This document shows positions 8,526 to 15,261 of a stretch of 23,929 nucleotides of DNA, piece after piece. Position numbers and translations under genes: made by a program. Position 1 is the stretch's first letter. Each line of letters begins with the position of its first letter. Origin of the DNA: an uncultured Campylobacter sp. (GTDB lineage Bacteria; Campylobacterota; Campylobacteria; Campylobacterales; Campylobacteraceae); contig NZ_CALHHX010000157.1 of NCBI RefSeq assembly GCF_938030685.1, positions 1 through 23,929 of the forward strand, in the 5' to 3' direction. Below the pieces are notes generated by a model. It did no database searches. It saw nothing but the letters and a program-made list of their open reading frames with translations, and was not told where the DNA came from.

Positions 8526-8987
8526 ATGAAACGTTGGAGTAAACTTGCAAAACAGCTTTACGAGCTCGTGGATGAAAACATTGATTTTAAGCTCCACTGC
8601 ACGGTTTATCGGATGCAAAGCAGGCGCGGCAGCACGGATTTGCCGCGATATTTTATCACGCTTGCGGGCGAGATTATTTTTGATTACCCGAAGGATTTCG
8701 TGCTAAAAAGCGGCAGCGTAAAAAGCCTAGCACAGGGCGCTCTAACGAAAATTTATCCGTATGGTAACGACATAAGCGACATCGGCGAGCTTATCCGCGA
8801 ATATATCGATACGCCAAAAGAGGAGCTGTTTAAAAAACACTTTGATGCAGACGAATGGGGGCTCGCAAATATCCTAAAGGCCGCCGACAAGCGCATCGGC
8901 AAAAGGAGGCTGCAAATTTTAGCCAAAAACAAGAAAAATCAAGCGATGCAAAAGGTGATAGCGGCTAGATTGGGAGCTTTGCAATAA
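8526..8987 (+). CDS. SF0329-like uncharacterised protein
   Basis: The 153-residue product opens with MKRWSKLAKQLYELVDENID and ends with a helical segment containing ADKRIGKRRLQIL. This arrangement matches my memory of the SF0329 family of small bacterial proteins of unknown function. The start ATG follows an AAGGGG ribosome site (about 8514-8520). The 129-base gap before it contains no gene and no clear terminator. No signal peptide or membrane segment is visible. Sequenced homologues I remember are often scattered accessory genes; nothing in the neighbourhood gives a function. Confidence 0.7.
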   Translation: MKRWSKLAKQLYELVDENIDFKLHCTVYRMQSRRGSTDLPRYFITLAGEIIFDYPKDFVLKSGSVKSLAQGALTKIYPYGNDISDIGELIREYIDTPKEELFKKHFDADEWGLANILKAADKRIGKRRLQILAKNKKNQAMQKVIAARLGALQ

Positions 8988-9052
8988 ATCCACAGCGGCG
9001 ATTTAAATGCGGAGCGAACAAGTGCGGGCGACAGACTAAAAATTTTGATTTA

Positions 9053-9260
9053 TGAGCGGACTTTTAAAATTTAGCTTCGATCGTTCGGTGAAAATTTAAA
9101 GAATTTAGAGCAGATAAAATACGCAGAGGTGGACTTGCCTTAGCACTTCTCGCCAGACGGTTTGAAATTTAAGGCGGATTTGAGCGCGGCGTATAAATTT
9201 ACGCTAAAATTTAACGAAAAAATGGTGCGGTCCGCTCGCAAAATTTTAGAAAGGATAGTT
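9053..9260 (+). pseudogene. Possible decayed short gene ahead of the methyltransferase
   Basis: From ATG 9053 a short frame reads MSGLLKFSFDRSVKI and stops. Adding one A in the aaaattt run at about 9091-9097 would continue it as NLKNLEQIKYAEVDLP, then a TAG (9139-9147 region), then HFSPDGLKFKADLSAAYKF and TLKFNEKMVRSARKILERI, which runs into the methyltransferase frame. The residue pattern looks like real protein, but at least one indel and one in-frame stop interrupt it. No family recognised. It may instead be chance, since KF/NL codons come free with AAATTT words. Confidence 0.25.
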
Positions 9261-10066
9261 ATGATTTTAGTTTCAAACTACGATGAGATCGACTTTGACG
9301 CGCTTTATAAGACGCAAAAGGCAAAAAGCTCATTCGGCAAAAAACTGGCCGAGCATTGGGACAAAAAGGCGCCGAGCTTCAACGAGGGCGTGATGAAAAG
9401 CGCCTATGCGCGGGACTTTCTATCACGCGTAGATTTTTCGGGTGCTTCCACGCTGCTTGATTTCGCGTGCGGCGCAGGCGCGCTAAGCGTGCTGGCGGCG
9501 GAAAAGGTGGATCAAATTTACGGCTACGATTTTTCGTCCAAAATGCTGGAATTCGCCCGCGAGAATGCTCAAATTTACGGCGCAAAAAACGCAAAATTTG
9601 CGCAAAAAGCCTTTGAGGACGACTGGTCGGACGTGCCCGCGTGCGACGTGGTTTCGCCTCGCGTTGCCTTGAGGTGGACGATCTAAAGCCTGTATTGCTA
9701 AAACTGCTCTCAAAAACTAAAAAGGCGCTTTACATCACGTTTAAGGTCGGCAGCTTCGTAGACGAGCGGATTTTGCAGGCGCTGGGGCGCGACGTGCAAA
9801 AGAGGCCCGACTTCGTCTATCTCATCAATATTTTATTTCAAATGAGCTATTTGCCGAGCCTCAGCTATATCAAAGCCTGGTGTCACGGCGGCGGAGCAAA
9901 AAGTGCGGAGGAGTTTGTGCAAAAGACGTGCTGGATGCTCGGCGGCGAGCTAAGCGGCACGGAGGAAGCGCGGCTAGCGGAGTATTTTAACAGCGGAAAA
10001 TACGAGCCAGAACGCGATTTTATGCACTGGGTATTCGTACGGGTGGATAAAACGGATAAGCTTTAG
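9261..10066 (+). pseudogene. Class I SAM-dependent methyltransferase, frameshifted
   Basis: Predicted to transfer a methyl group from S-adenosylmethionine to an unidentified small-molecule or protein substrate in the cytoplasm. The best start is ATG 9261 with ribosome site GAAAGGA at about 9249-9255. An in-frame ATG at 9162 gives an extra 33 residues with no ribosome site. EHWDKKAPSFN precedes motif I (STLLDFACGAGALSVLAA), followed by YGYDFSSKMLEFARENA. At about 9650-9653 (gtttcg) one T is missing: the first frame ends at 9686 with SPRVALRWTI, while the true frame continues as FASRCLEVDDLKPVLLKLLS to 10066. Repaired length is about 268 residues, normal for the family. The C-terminal half (YLINILFQMSYLPSLSYIKA) resembles methyltransferases that I recall near metal-chelate uptake genes, but a link to the cluster upstream is inference. 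Confidence 0.82.
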
Positions 10067-10230
10067 CTCGGTTGCCTTATTTTATGAATGAAGCAGGATA
10101 AATTTTGAAGCTAAATTTAGCTAGAAATGAAGCGTAAATTTAGCCTGCTAAAAATTTTATCGATTAAATTGCGAGAGCCGGTAAGTATTCGCTTTTAAAA
10201 TTTAATGAGAAATCAGGATCGCTTGTCTGC

Positions 10231-10265
10231 CAAAAAAAAGAAGCAAGCCAAAAAAAGCTTGCTTC
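10231..10265 (-). terminator. Intrinsic terminator best formed on the minus strand
   Basis: GAAGCAAGC (10240-10248) and GCTTGCTTC (10257-10265) form a perfect 9-bp stem around an A-rich 8-base loop. On the minus strand the stem is followed by eight T residues (complement of 10232-10239), a textbook intrinsic terminator. On the plus strand only ATTAAATTT follows, a weaker tail. It might work in both directions and end the methyltransferase transcript about 200 bases downstream of its stop codon. However, no minus-strand gene is seen that would need it. Confidence 0.6.
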
Positions 10266-10308
10266 ATTAAATTTAAAATGCTGCGGAGTAAAAAAGCAAA
10301 ATTTGAGC

Positions 10309-10314
10309 TAAAAT
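10309..10314 (+). promoter_or_regulatory. Candidate -10 of the membrane-protein gene
   Basis: TAAAAT lies 21 bases before the ATG at 10335, with ribosome site AAAGG about 9 bases before the ATG. There is no clear -35. A near-leaderless short leader fits other promoters in this window. Confidence 0.3.
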
Positions 10315-10334
10315 AACCGAGAAAGGCGGTAAAA

Positions 10335-11433
10335 ATGAAAACGCAAAAAGACAAAATCCCCGCGGACATCAGCCAAATTCCGCAAGAAATTTTAAAAAGC
10401 TACGATAGATTTCGCTTTTGTAGATATCTGTTTTTCGGGACACTTTTGACCTTTCTCATTTATATCATCGTGTTTCTTACGTTTGTACATAATGCGCCCA
10501 TAATGTCGTTTTTATGCATGCTCGCGCTATCTGCGATAAATATACTCGTCTGCCTAAACAGGCTGAAGTATAAAAAATACGCCCTGCTTCTATTTAGCGA
10601 TGCAGATAAAGCCTTTATGCTTATATGGATACATGTGGCTGCGATATTTTACGTCCTTTATGCTTTGGTCGGATTTTATTTACAGATAAAATATCACATA
10701 GACTGGGACACGTCAGATTATACCCGCTATTTTTATTGCTATTTTGGTGGCGATAATAACATATAACGCAAATCCGGAATTTGACGCCGATGAGACCGTG
10801 TATCTACCGGCACTAAAATCGCAGACAAAAATCGGCGGAGCGGTCGCTGATAAAATTTCCGGCGAGCAAAATTTTAACAAAACAAACGGCGAGGCGCAAG
10901 CTACCCAAGATGAAGCCGCTAAATTTGAGCAAAAATTTAATGACGCGAGCCTTGAAACAGAATCTATCCAAAGCAAAGAGGAAGCGCTAGAGTACGGCAA
11001 AGCTCTAGCACAAATTGCAAAAAATTTAAAGCAAAAATATCAACTTCACCGTTTGATCAGATTTACTTTCGCGAGTTTTGCGACAACGGTTTTTTTGATT
11101 TTATTTTTACCAAATTCGTACGAATTACACTGGGCGTTTATAGTTAGCGCCGTTTGCACGATTATATTTTTCTTTTCAAAACGCAAATACAGTAAACTTT
11201 TCGTAGAAAATCCCAAAAAAAGCAATACGATTTTCGCGATAGAAAATTTTGCGATTGTGACGCTAGTTTTGTATCTCCCACTCTCGGAATTGCTCTTTTC
11301 TCAAGGACGAAGTTACGATAATATGGCTCTAATTCTTGGGTATCTGTATTTGCCGATAGCTCCGATATTGTTTATAACGACCATCGTTTGCCTAGCACGC
11401 AACTTAAGCGTTTATAAAGAGATAAAAGAGTGA
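10335..11433 (+). pseudogene. Duplicated 4+4-helix membrane protein, frameshifted
   Basis: No family recognised. The first frame (10335-10766) encodes three membrane helices (YLFFGTLLTFLIYIIVFLTF; IMSFLCMLALSAINILVCL; FMLIWIHVAAIFYVLYALVG). It then loses hydrophobic sense after about residue 126. In another frame from about 10717 the coding continues as IIPAIFIAILVAIITYNANP, clearly a fourth helix. A hydrophilic linker and four more helices follow, to 11433. One surplus base lies between about 10702 and 10720. The two halves look alike: SQIPQEILKSYDRFRFCRYL before helix 1 and AQIAKNLKQKYQLHRLIRF before helix 5, each followed by four helices with similar spacing. Repaired length is about 366 residues. 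The linker (about 60-70 residues, Lys/Glu/Gln-rich) is probably cytoplasmic. Read separately, the second frame would start at TTG 10744, cutting helix 4, which argues for one gene. Confidence 0.7.
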
Positions 11434-11693
11434 AATTAGTAAAATTTAAACGAATTTTTAAATAACTTTATCGCGCAAATCTCTTTCATCAGCTCCTTGT
11501 CGGAGTATCCTTTTGCTGTGGAATGACAGCTTAAATTTAGAATTTAAATCAATCCAAAGCAGCACTTTGCACCTTTAAATTCACAAGCCCGCCATTTAAA
11601 TATATCTATTTATCTGCGTTTATTAAAACACTTTAAATTAGCTGAGTGTAGAAGTAAGAATAAAGAAGCGTGGATATTTTAGACATAGCAAAT

Positions 11694-11717
11694 GCGTTTA
11701 AATTTGATCTTAAACGC
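11694..11717 (-). terminator. Hairpin just downstream of kefB
   Basis: GCGTTTAA (11694-11701) and TTAAACGC (11710-11717) form a perfect 8-bp stem with an 8-base loop, 6 bases beyond the kefB stop codon. It lacks a long T tract. It sits in the convergent gap between the membrane-protein gene and kefB. The rest of that gap (11434-11693) shows no gene. Confidence 0.4.
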
Positions 11718-11723
11718 TCAAGG

Positions 11724-13355
11724 CTACTGCGTTAGCTTGCATTTCAGCGCCTCTTGTAAAAGCGCATTGGCTACTACTCTCTCCTTTTTTACGAAGATAA
11801 AATTTTCGCCGTATTCGCTCTGCAGCTCGCTTTGTGGATCGGCACCCGTATGCATCACTATGATATTTGCTTTTAAATTGGAGCCGTTTAGCATCTTAGC
11901 GACGATGTCGAGCTTTTGCTGATTTGCGATCGTTAGGATGATGACCGACGCATCGCGCGCATGCAGCTCGTCGATCGCAGTTTTTTGCATTATATTTACA
12001 AAGTATATGTTCTCTCCGCGCGATTTGCCCAGATCTACGAGCTCTAAATCGCTCTCGGCGACTACGTATAGTAGCCCCTGATCTTTAAGGCGTAGCACCA
12101 CTTCCTGCCCTATCCTGCCGTAGCCTGCTACAATGATATGATTTTTCATTGGCGGGATTTGGGTTTTATGCTCCTCATCCTCGAGCTTTTCAACTTTAGA
12201 CTCGAAACGGTTGGCGATTTTGTTTAAATTCTTAAGGATAAACGGCGTTAAAATCATAGTCGTAGCTACGACCGTGATTAAAATTTGCCCGTTTTCCTTA
12301 CTTAGCATATTGCGGCTCATCAGTAGTGAAAATATAGCCAGCGCAAATTCGCCTATCTGGCATAGCGACAGCGCCGCTTTTAGTGCTATCCTTTTACCGG
12401 TCGAGAGAAATAAGATCGCGTAAATCACAACCGTTTTAAGCGCCATTATAACGATAATAGCGAGCAGGATTAGCCCATAGTGCGAGACGATGACTTCAAA
12501 ATTTATCTGCATACCAATCGTGATGAAAAAAAGTCCGAGCAGTATGTCTCGAAACGGCGTCAGATCGGCTTCTATCTCGTGTTTATACTCGGTTTCTGCG
12601 ATGAGCATGCCCGCGATGAATGCGCCCAGCGTGTACGAAAAGCCAAAAACATGCGCCAAAAAGCTAGCCCCCACGACGGTAAAAAGGATGGTCGCGATGA
12701 AAATCTCTTTAGAATTTGTCCTTACTACGTAGTAGAGGAAGCGGTTAAAAGCAAATTTACCGAGCACGAAAAGGATCACTACCACTATGGCGGCGCTTAC
12801 GGCGGTTTTTAAGATTAGATAGTTCACGGGGGTATTGTCGGTCGAGCCGAATATGTCAATCATCAACAAAATAGGAATGACGGCGAGGTCTTGAAATAGC
12901 AGGATGCCAAGCACTTTGCGCCCGTAGTTTTGATTGATTTCGCCTGTTTCGTTGAGTGTTTTTAGCACGATCGCCGTAGAGCTAAGCGCGAGCGCAAGCC
13001 CGATAATCATCACGGTTTTTATGTTTCCGCCGAAAGCTTGATCGATGATGAGCGCTAGAATAATACCGGTGCCGAGTACTTGGAGTATGCCGTTAAAAAA
13101 TACGTCCTTTTTCATGCTCATCAGGTGATGGAAGCTAAACTCAAGCCCGATGGTAAACATCAAAAAGACGATGCCAAATTCTGCCAGCTCGGACATATGG
13201 GCGTTTTCGACACTGCTTAAGCTATAGATCTGCGAAAAGCACACGCCCGCGACGATATAGCCGATGATGGTGGGAATTTCAAAAATTTTAAAGACGATAT
13301 TTAGCACTATCGCAAGCGCCGTGATCGCAAGAAATAGCTCTATAACAAGCTCCAT
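11724..13355 (-). CDS. kefB: KefB-type monovalent cation:proton antiporter (CPA2) with RCK domain
   Basis: Inner-membrane antiporter of the CPA2 family, expected to exchange K+ or Na+ for protons. The 543 residues comprise about 12-13 membrane segments followed by a cytoplasmic RCK/TrkA-N domain (from about residue 403: NHIIVAGYGRIGQEVVLRL, with the GxGxxG nucleotide-binding loop). Family marks in the membrane part include GFSYTLGAFIAGMLIAET and LALSSTAIVLKTLNETGEI. The start ATG has AGGGAG just upstream. I recall the C. jejuni homologue as Cj1231, annotated kefB, next to hspR in the same order, which supports the genus assignment. The glutathione-binding features of E. coli KefB/KefC are not evident, so the name reflects position and family rather than proven gating. 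Confidence 0.92.
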   Translation of the reverse strand: MELVIELFLAITALAIVLNIVFKIFEIPTIIGYIVAGVCFSQIYSLSSVENAHMSELAEFGIVFLMFTIGLEFSFHHLMSMKKDVFFNGILQVLGTGIILALIIDQAFGGNIKTVMIIGLALALSSTAIVLKTLNETGEINQNYGRKVLGILLFQDLAVIPILLMIDIFGSTDNTPVNYLILKTAVSAAIVVVILFVLGKFAFNRFLYYVVRTNSKEIFIATILFTVVGASFLAHVFGFSYTLGAFIAGMLIAETEYKHEIEADLTPFRDILLGLFFITIGMQINFEVIVSHYGLILLAIIVIMALKTVVIYAILFLSTGKRIALKAALSLCQIGEFALAIFSLLMSRNMLSKENGQILITVVATTMILTPFILKNLNKIANRFESKVEKLEDEEHKTQIPPMKNHIIVAGYGRIGQEVVLRLKDQGLLYVVAESDLELVDLGKSRGENIYFVNIMQKTAIDELHARDASVIILTIANQQKLDIVAKMLNGSNLKANIIVMHTGADPQSELQSEYGENFIFVKKERVVANALLQEALKCKLTQ

Positions 13356-13374
13356 TAACTCCCTTTTTTGTAAG

Positions 13375-13380
13375 ATTATA
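13375..13380 (-). promoter_or_regulatory. -10 box of kefB
   Basis: TATAAT on the minus strand, 20 bases before the kefB ATG. A TTGACA also occurs on the minus strand at 13405-13410, but its 24-base spacing is too long for a standard sigma70 promoter. The presence of a promoter here indicates that kefB need not depend on read-through from hspR. Confidence 0.5.
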
Positions 13381-13854
13381 CGTAAAATTTAGCGCTAAAT
13401 TTATTGTCAAATTTTACATTATCCGCGACCATTTACCGGAGGCGATAATCGATGAAATTTTATCTTTTCATATAAATTTACGGGTAAATTTTATAATGTG
13501 ATTCTACTAAAATCCCGCTTAAAAATAGAGAAATTATGTCGCACTTTATCGCTAAATTTAGAGGTTCGCGACAAAATTTTAAAGCCTAGCACGACTTGGA
13601 ATTTTAAATTTTAAAACCAAATTATATCAAGGCGGTTTTTAAATTTAATTGCAAGAAAATTCGCCCGAGTTTGCTTAGTGCAACTTTAAATTTAACGCGG
13701 AATTTGACGCGCCCACAAATCCTCTCTGAAAATCAAAATTTATCGCTTGAATCTACGCTTGCGAGGCGATCTTGCTTTTTGATAGCATTAAAATTTTAGC
13801 TTGTAGCACCAGGATCTGATTTTGTTGAGCTTTAAAATTTTTATTTCGCAGACC
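13381..13854. other. Gene-free spacer between hspR and kefB
   Basis: About 470 bases without a credible open frame on either strand. The stretch is AT-rich, with many AAATTT words and no strong hairpin-plus-T-tract that would end the cbpA-hspR transcript. The kefB promoter lies at its left edge. I see nothing else in it. Confidence 0.5.
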
Positions 13855-14166
13855 TTAGTCTGTCTCTCCGCCAAGCTCTAAAATTCTAGCCCGTAGCTCC
13901 TCGATCTCGCGCTCATACTCAGCGATCCTTTCTTGCAAGTGAAAGATCACGTCCACGCCCGCAAGATTGACGCCAAGCTCCTTTGTAAGGTTTAAAATCA
14001 TGCGTATGCGGTCCATATCATGCGCCGAATATAGTCGCATATTGCCCTCGGTGCGACCCGGGCTCACAAGCCCTTCGCGCTCGTATTGACGTATTGTTTG
14101 AGGATGAATATCCAAGACCTTCGAGACTATCGATATGAGATAAACCGGCTCATCGTAATCATGCAT
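13855..14166 (-). CDS. hspR: HspR, MerR-family heat-shock repressor
   Basis: Transcriptional repressor of chaperone genes; in Campylobacter and Helicobacter relatives it controls cbpA-hspR and other heat-shock operons. The 103 residues carry a MerR-type winged helix: PVYLISIVSKVLDIHPQTIR then QYEREGLVSPGRTEGNMRLY (about residues 7-48), with the conserved recognition helix and RLYS wing. A coiled-coil tail follows (ERIAEYEREIEELRARILEL). It lies 12 bases downstream of cbpA on the same strand, so both come from the cbpA promoter. That promoter carries a HAIR-like site, implying negative autoregulation. I recall other HspR proteins as slightly longer; the shortness is at the C-terminus and does not touch the DNA-binding part. 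Confidence 0.93.
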   Translation of the reverse strand: MHDYDEPVYLISIVSKVLDIHPQTIRQYEREGLVSPGRTEGNMRLYSAHDMDRIRMILNLTKELGVNLAGVDVIFHLQERIAEYEREIEELRARILELGGETD

Positions 14167-14178
14167 TTTGATGCCTCC

Positions 14179-15093
14179 TTATAGCTTTTGCAGCGCGGCT
14201 TTGACGTCCTCGTCCAGCGAATCGACGTCGGGCAAAACGACATTTACCACCGCGTATAGATCGCCTAAAATTTTACTCTTGCGGTTTTGCACGCCGTAGC
14301 CTTTTAGGCGGTATTTCTGCCCGTTTTTGGTATTTTTAGCGATCTTTATCGTTGCGCTTTTGCTCGGCGTCGAAATTTCTACTTTTCCGCCAAACATCGC
14401 CGTTTTCAAAGGAATGTCAATCTTTTTGAAAAGATCGTCGCCTTCGCGGCTATACTCGGCACTTGGCGCGATTTTTATTTCCAAAATTAGATCGCCGCTT
14501 TGAGCGCCTGATTTTTGCCCCTTGCCTCTGATGCGAAGTTTCTCTCCTGCGTTAATGCCTGCGGGTACTTTAAATTTAACTGTCTCGCCGCCCACGCGCA
14601 CGCTCATCTCGCCGCCTTGTATCGCGGTTTCAAATGGAATTTCAATCGAGCTGTGCGTATCTAGGCTCTGTGTGCCGCCAAATCCGCCACCGAAACTACT
14701 GCCGCTAAAGCCACTAAAACCTTCGCCGCCACCAAAAGAGCTGAAACTAAATCCGCCACGTGAGCCTGCGCTTTTTGCGCCGAAAGAGCCGCCGAAAATG
14801 CTGTTTAGGATGTCGTTTAGATCGCCCATGTTTGCCGAGCCCTGCGCGAAATCGTGGAAATTCTGTCCGCCGAACATCTCGTCGCCGTGGCGGTCATACT
14901 GCGCTCGCTTTTTCTCGTCGCTTAAAATTTCATACGCGGCGTTGATCTCTTTAAATTTATCCTCAGCTCCTGGTTCTTTATTGATATCCGGGTGATACTT
15001 GCGAGCCAGCCTGCGGTAAGCTTTTTTAATCTCCTCGGCGCTTGCTGATTTATCCACGCCTAAGGTTTCGTATAAACTGCTTGTACTTGCCAT
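14179..15093 (-). CDS. cbpA: CbpA/DnaJ-class co-chaperone
   Basis: Cytoplasmic J-domain co-chaperone that stimulates DnaK ATPase. The 304 residues show an N-terminal J domain (residues about 6-72) with the catalytic HPD at 34-36 in RKYHPDINKEPG. A Gly/Phe-rich linker (GFSGFSGSSFGGGFGG) follows, and then two beta-sandwich client-binding domains (SIEIPFETAIQGGEMSVRVG; AGINAGEKLRIRGKGQKSGA). The zinc-finger of full DnaJ is absent, which defines the CbpA class. The start ATG lies 32 bases downstream of a strong minus-strand promoter with an HspR-type operator. It is the first gene of the cbpA-hspR operon and diverges from htrA. Confidence 0.94.
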   Translation of the reverse strand: MASTSSLYETLGVDKSASAEEIKKAYRRLARKYHPDINKEPGAEDKFKEINAAYEILSDEKKRAQYDRHGDEMFGGQNFHDFAQGSANMGDLNDILNSIFGGSFGAKSAGSRGGFSFSSFGGGEGFSGFSGSSFGGGFGGTQSLDTHSSIEIPFETAIQGGEMSVRVGGETVKFKVPAGINAGEKLRIRGKGQKSGAQSGDLILEIKIAPSAEYSREGDDLFKKIDIPLKTAMFGGKVEISTPSKSATIKIAKNTKNGQKYRLKGYGVQNRKSKILGDLYAVVNVVLPDVDSLDEDVKAALQKL

Positions 15094-15124
15094 TTTAATC
15101 CTTAAAATCTTAAAATTTATGTAG

Positions 15125-15154
15125 ATTATATCATAAAACTTTAGTGAGTGTCAA
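15125..15154 (-). promoter_or_regulatory. Strong sigma70 promoter of cbpA-hspR
   Basis: On the minus strand TTGACA (15149-15154) and TATAAT (15125-15130) are separated by 18 bases. A TG one base before the -10 makes it an extended -10 as well. Both hexamers are perfect consensus, unusual in Campylobacter where -35 boxes are generally poor. The transcript would begin near 15118, about 25 bases before the cbpA ATG. Confidence 0.8.
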
Positions 15155-15159
15155 TCAAG
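15139..15159. promoter_or_regulatory. HAIR-like HspR operator
   Basis: Arms CTTTAGT (15139-15145) and AATCAAG (15153-15159) are separated by exactly 7 bases. The HspR-associated inverted repeat consensus is CTTGAGT-N7-ACTCAAG, so each arm matches at 6 of 7 positions. The site covers the whole cbpA -35 hexamer, so bound HspR would block RNA polymerase. This fits autorepression of cbpA-hspR relieved by heat. It lies about 60 bases upstream of the htrA -10 and might also influence htrA. Confidence 0.72.
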
Positions 15160-15220
15160 TTTGCTAAATTCTATTTATAAATTTTAATTTTGCGTTAAGA
15201 ATATATTAGCGGACAAAATT

Positions 15221-15226
15221 TATAAT
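15221..15226 (+). promoter_or_regulatory. -10 box of htrA
   Basis: TATAAT, 35 bases before the htrA ATG. An alternative TATATT lies at 15202-15207. No -35 is evident for either. Ribosome site AAAGGAAG lies at about 15249-15256. Confidence 0.5.
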
Positions 15227-15261
15227 TCCGCCAAAATTTCATTATCACAAAGGAAGCAAAA

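Noticed and set aside
12211..12812. Plus-strand frames opposite kefB
   Set aside because: Antisense shadows of a well-conserved antiporter; no ribosome sites or family resemblance.
13375..13410. TTGACA plus TATAAT as a full kefB promoter
   Set aside because: The spacer is 24 bases, too long for sigma70; only the -10 is kept.
14522..14995. 157-codon plus-strand frame opposite cbpA
   Set aside because: Pro/Leu-rich complement of the Gly/Phe linker of CbpA; no start signals.
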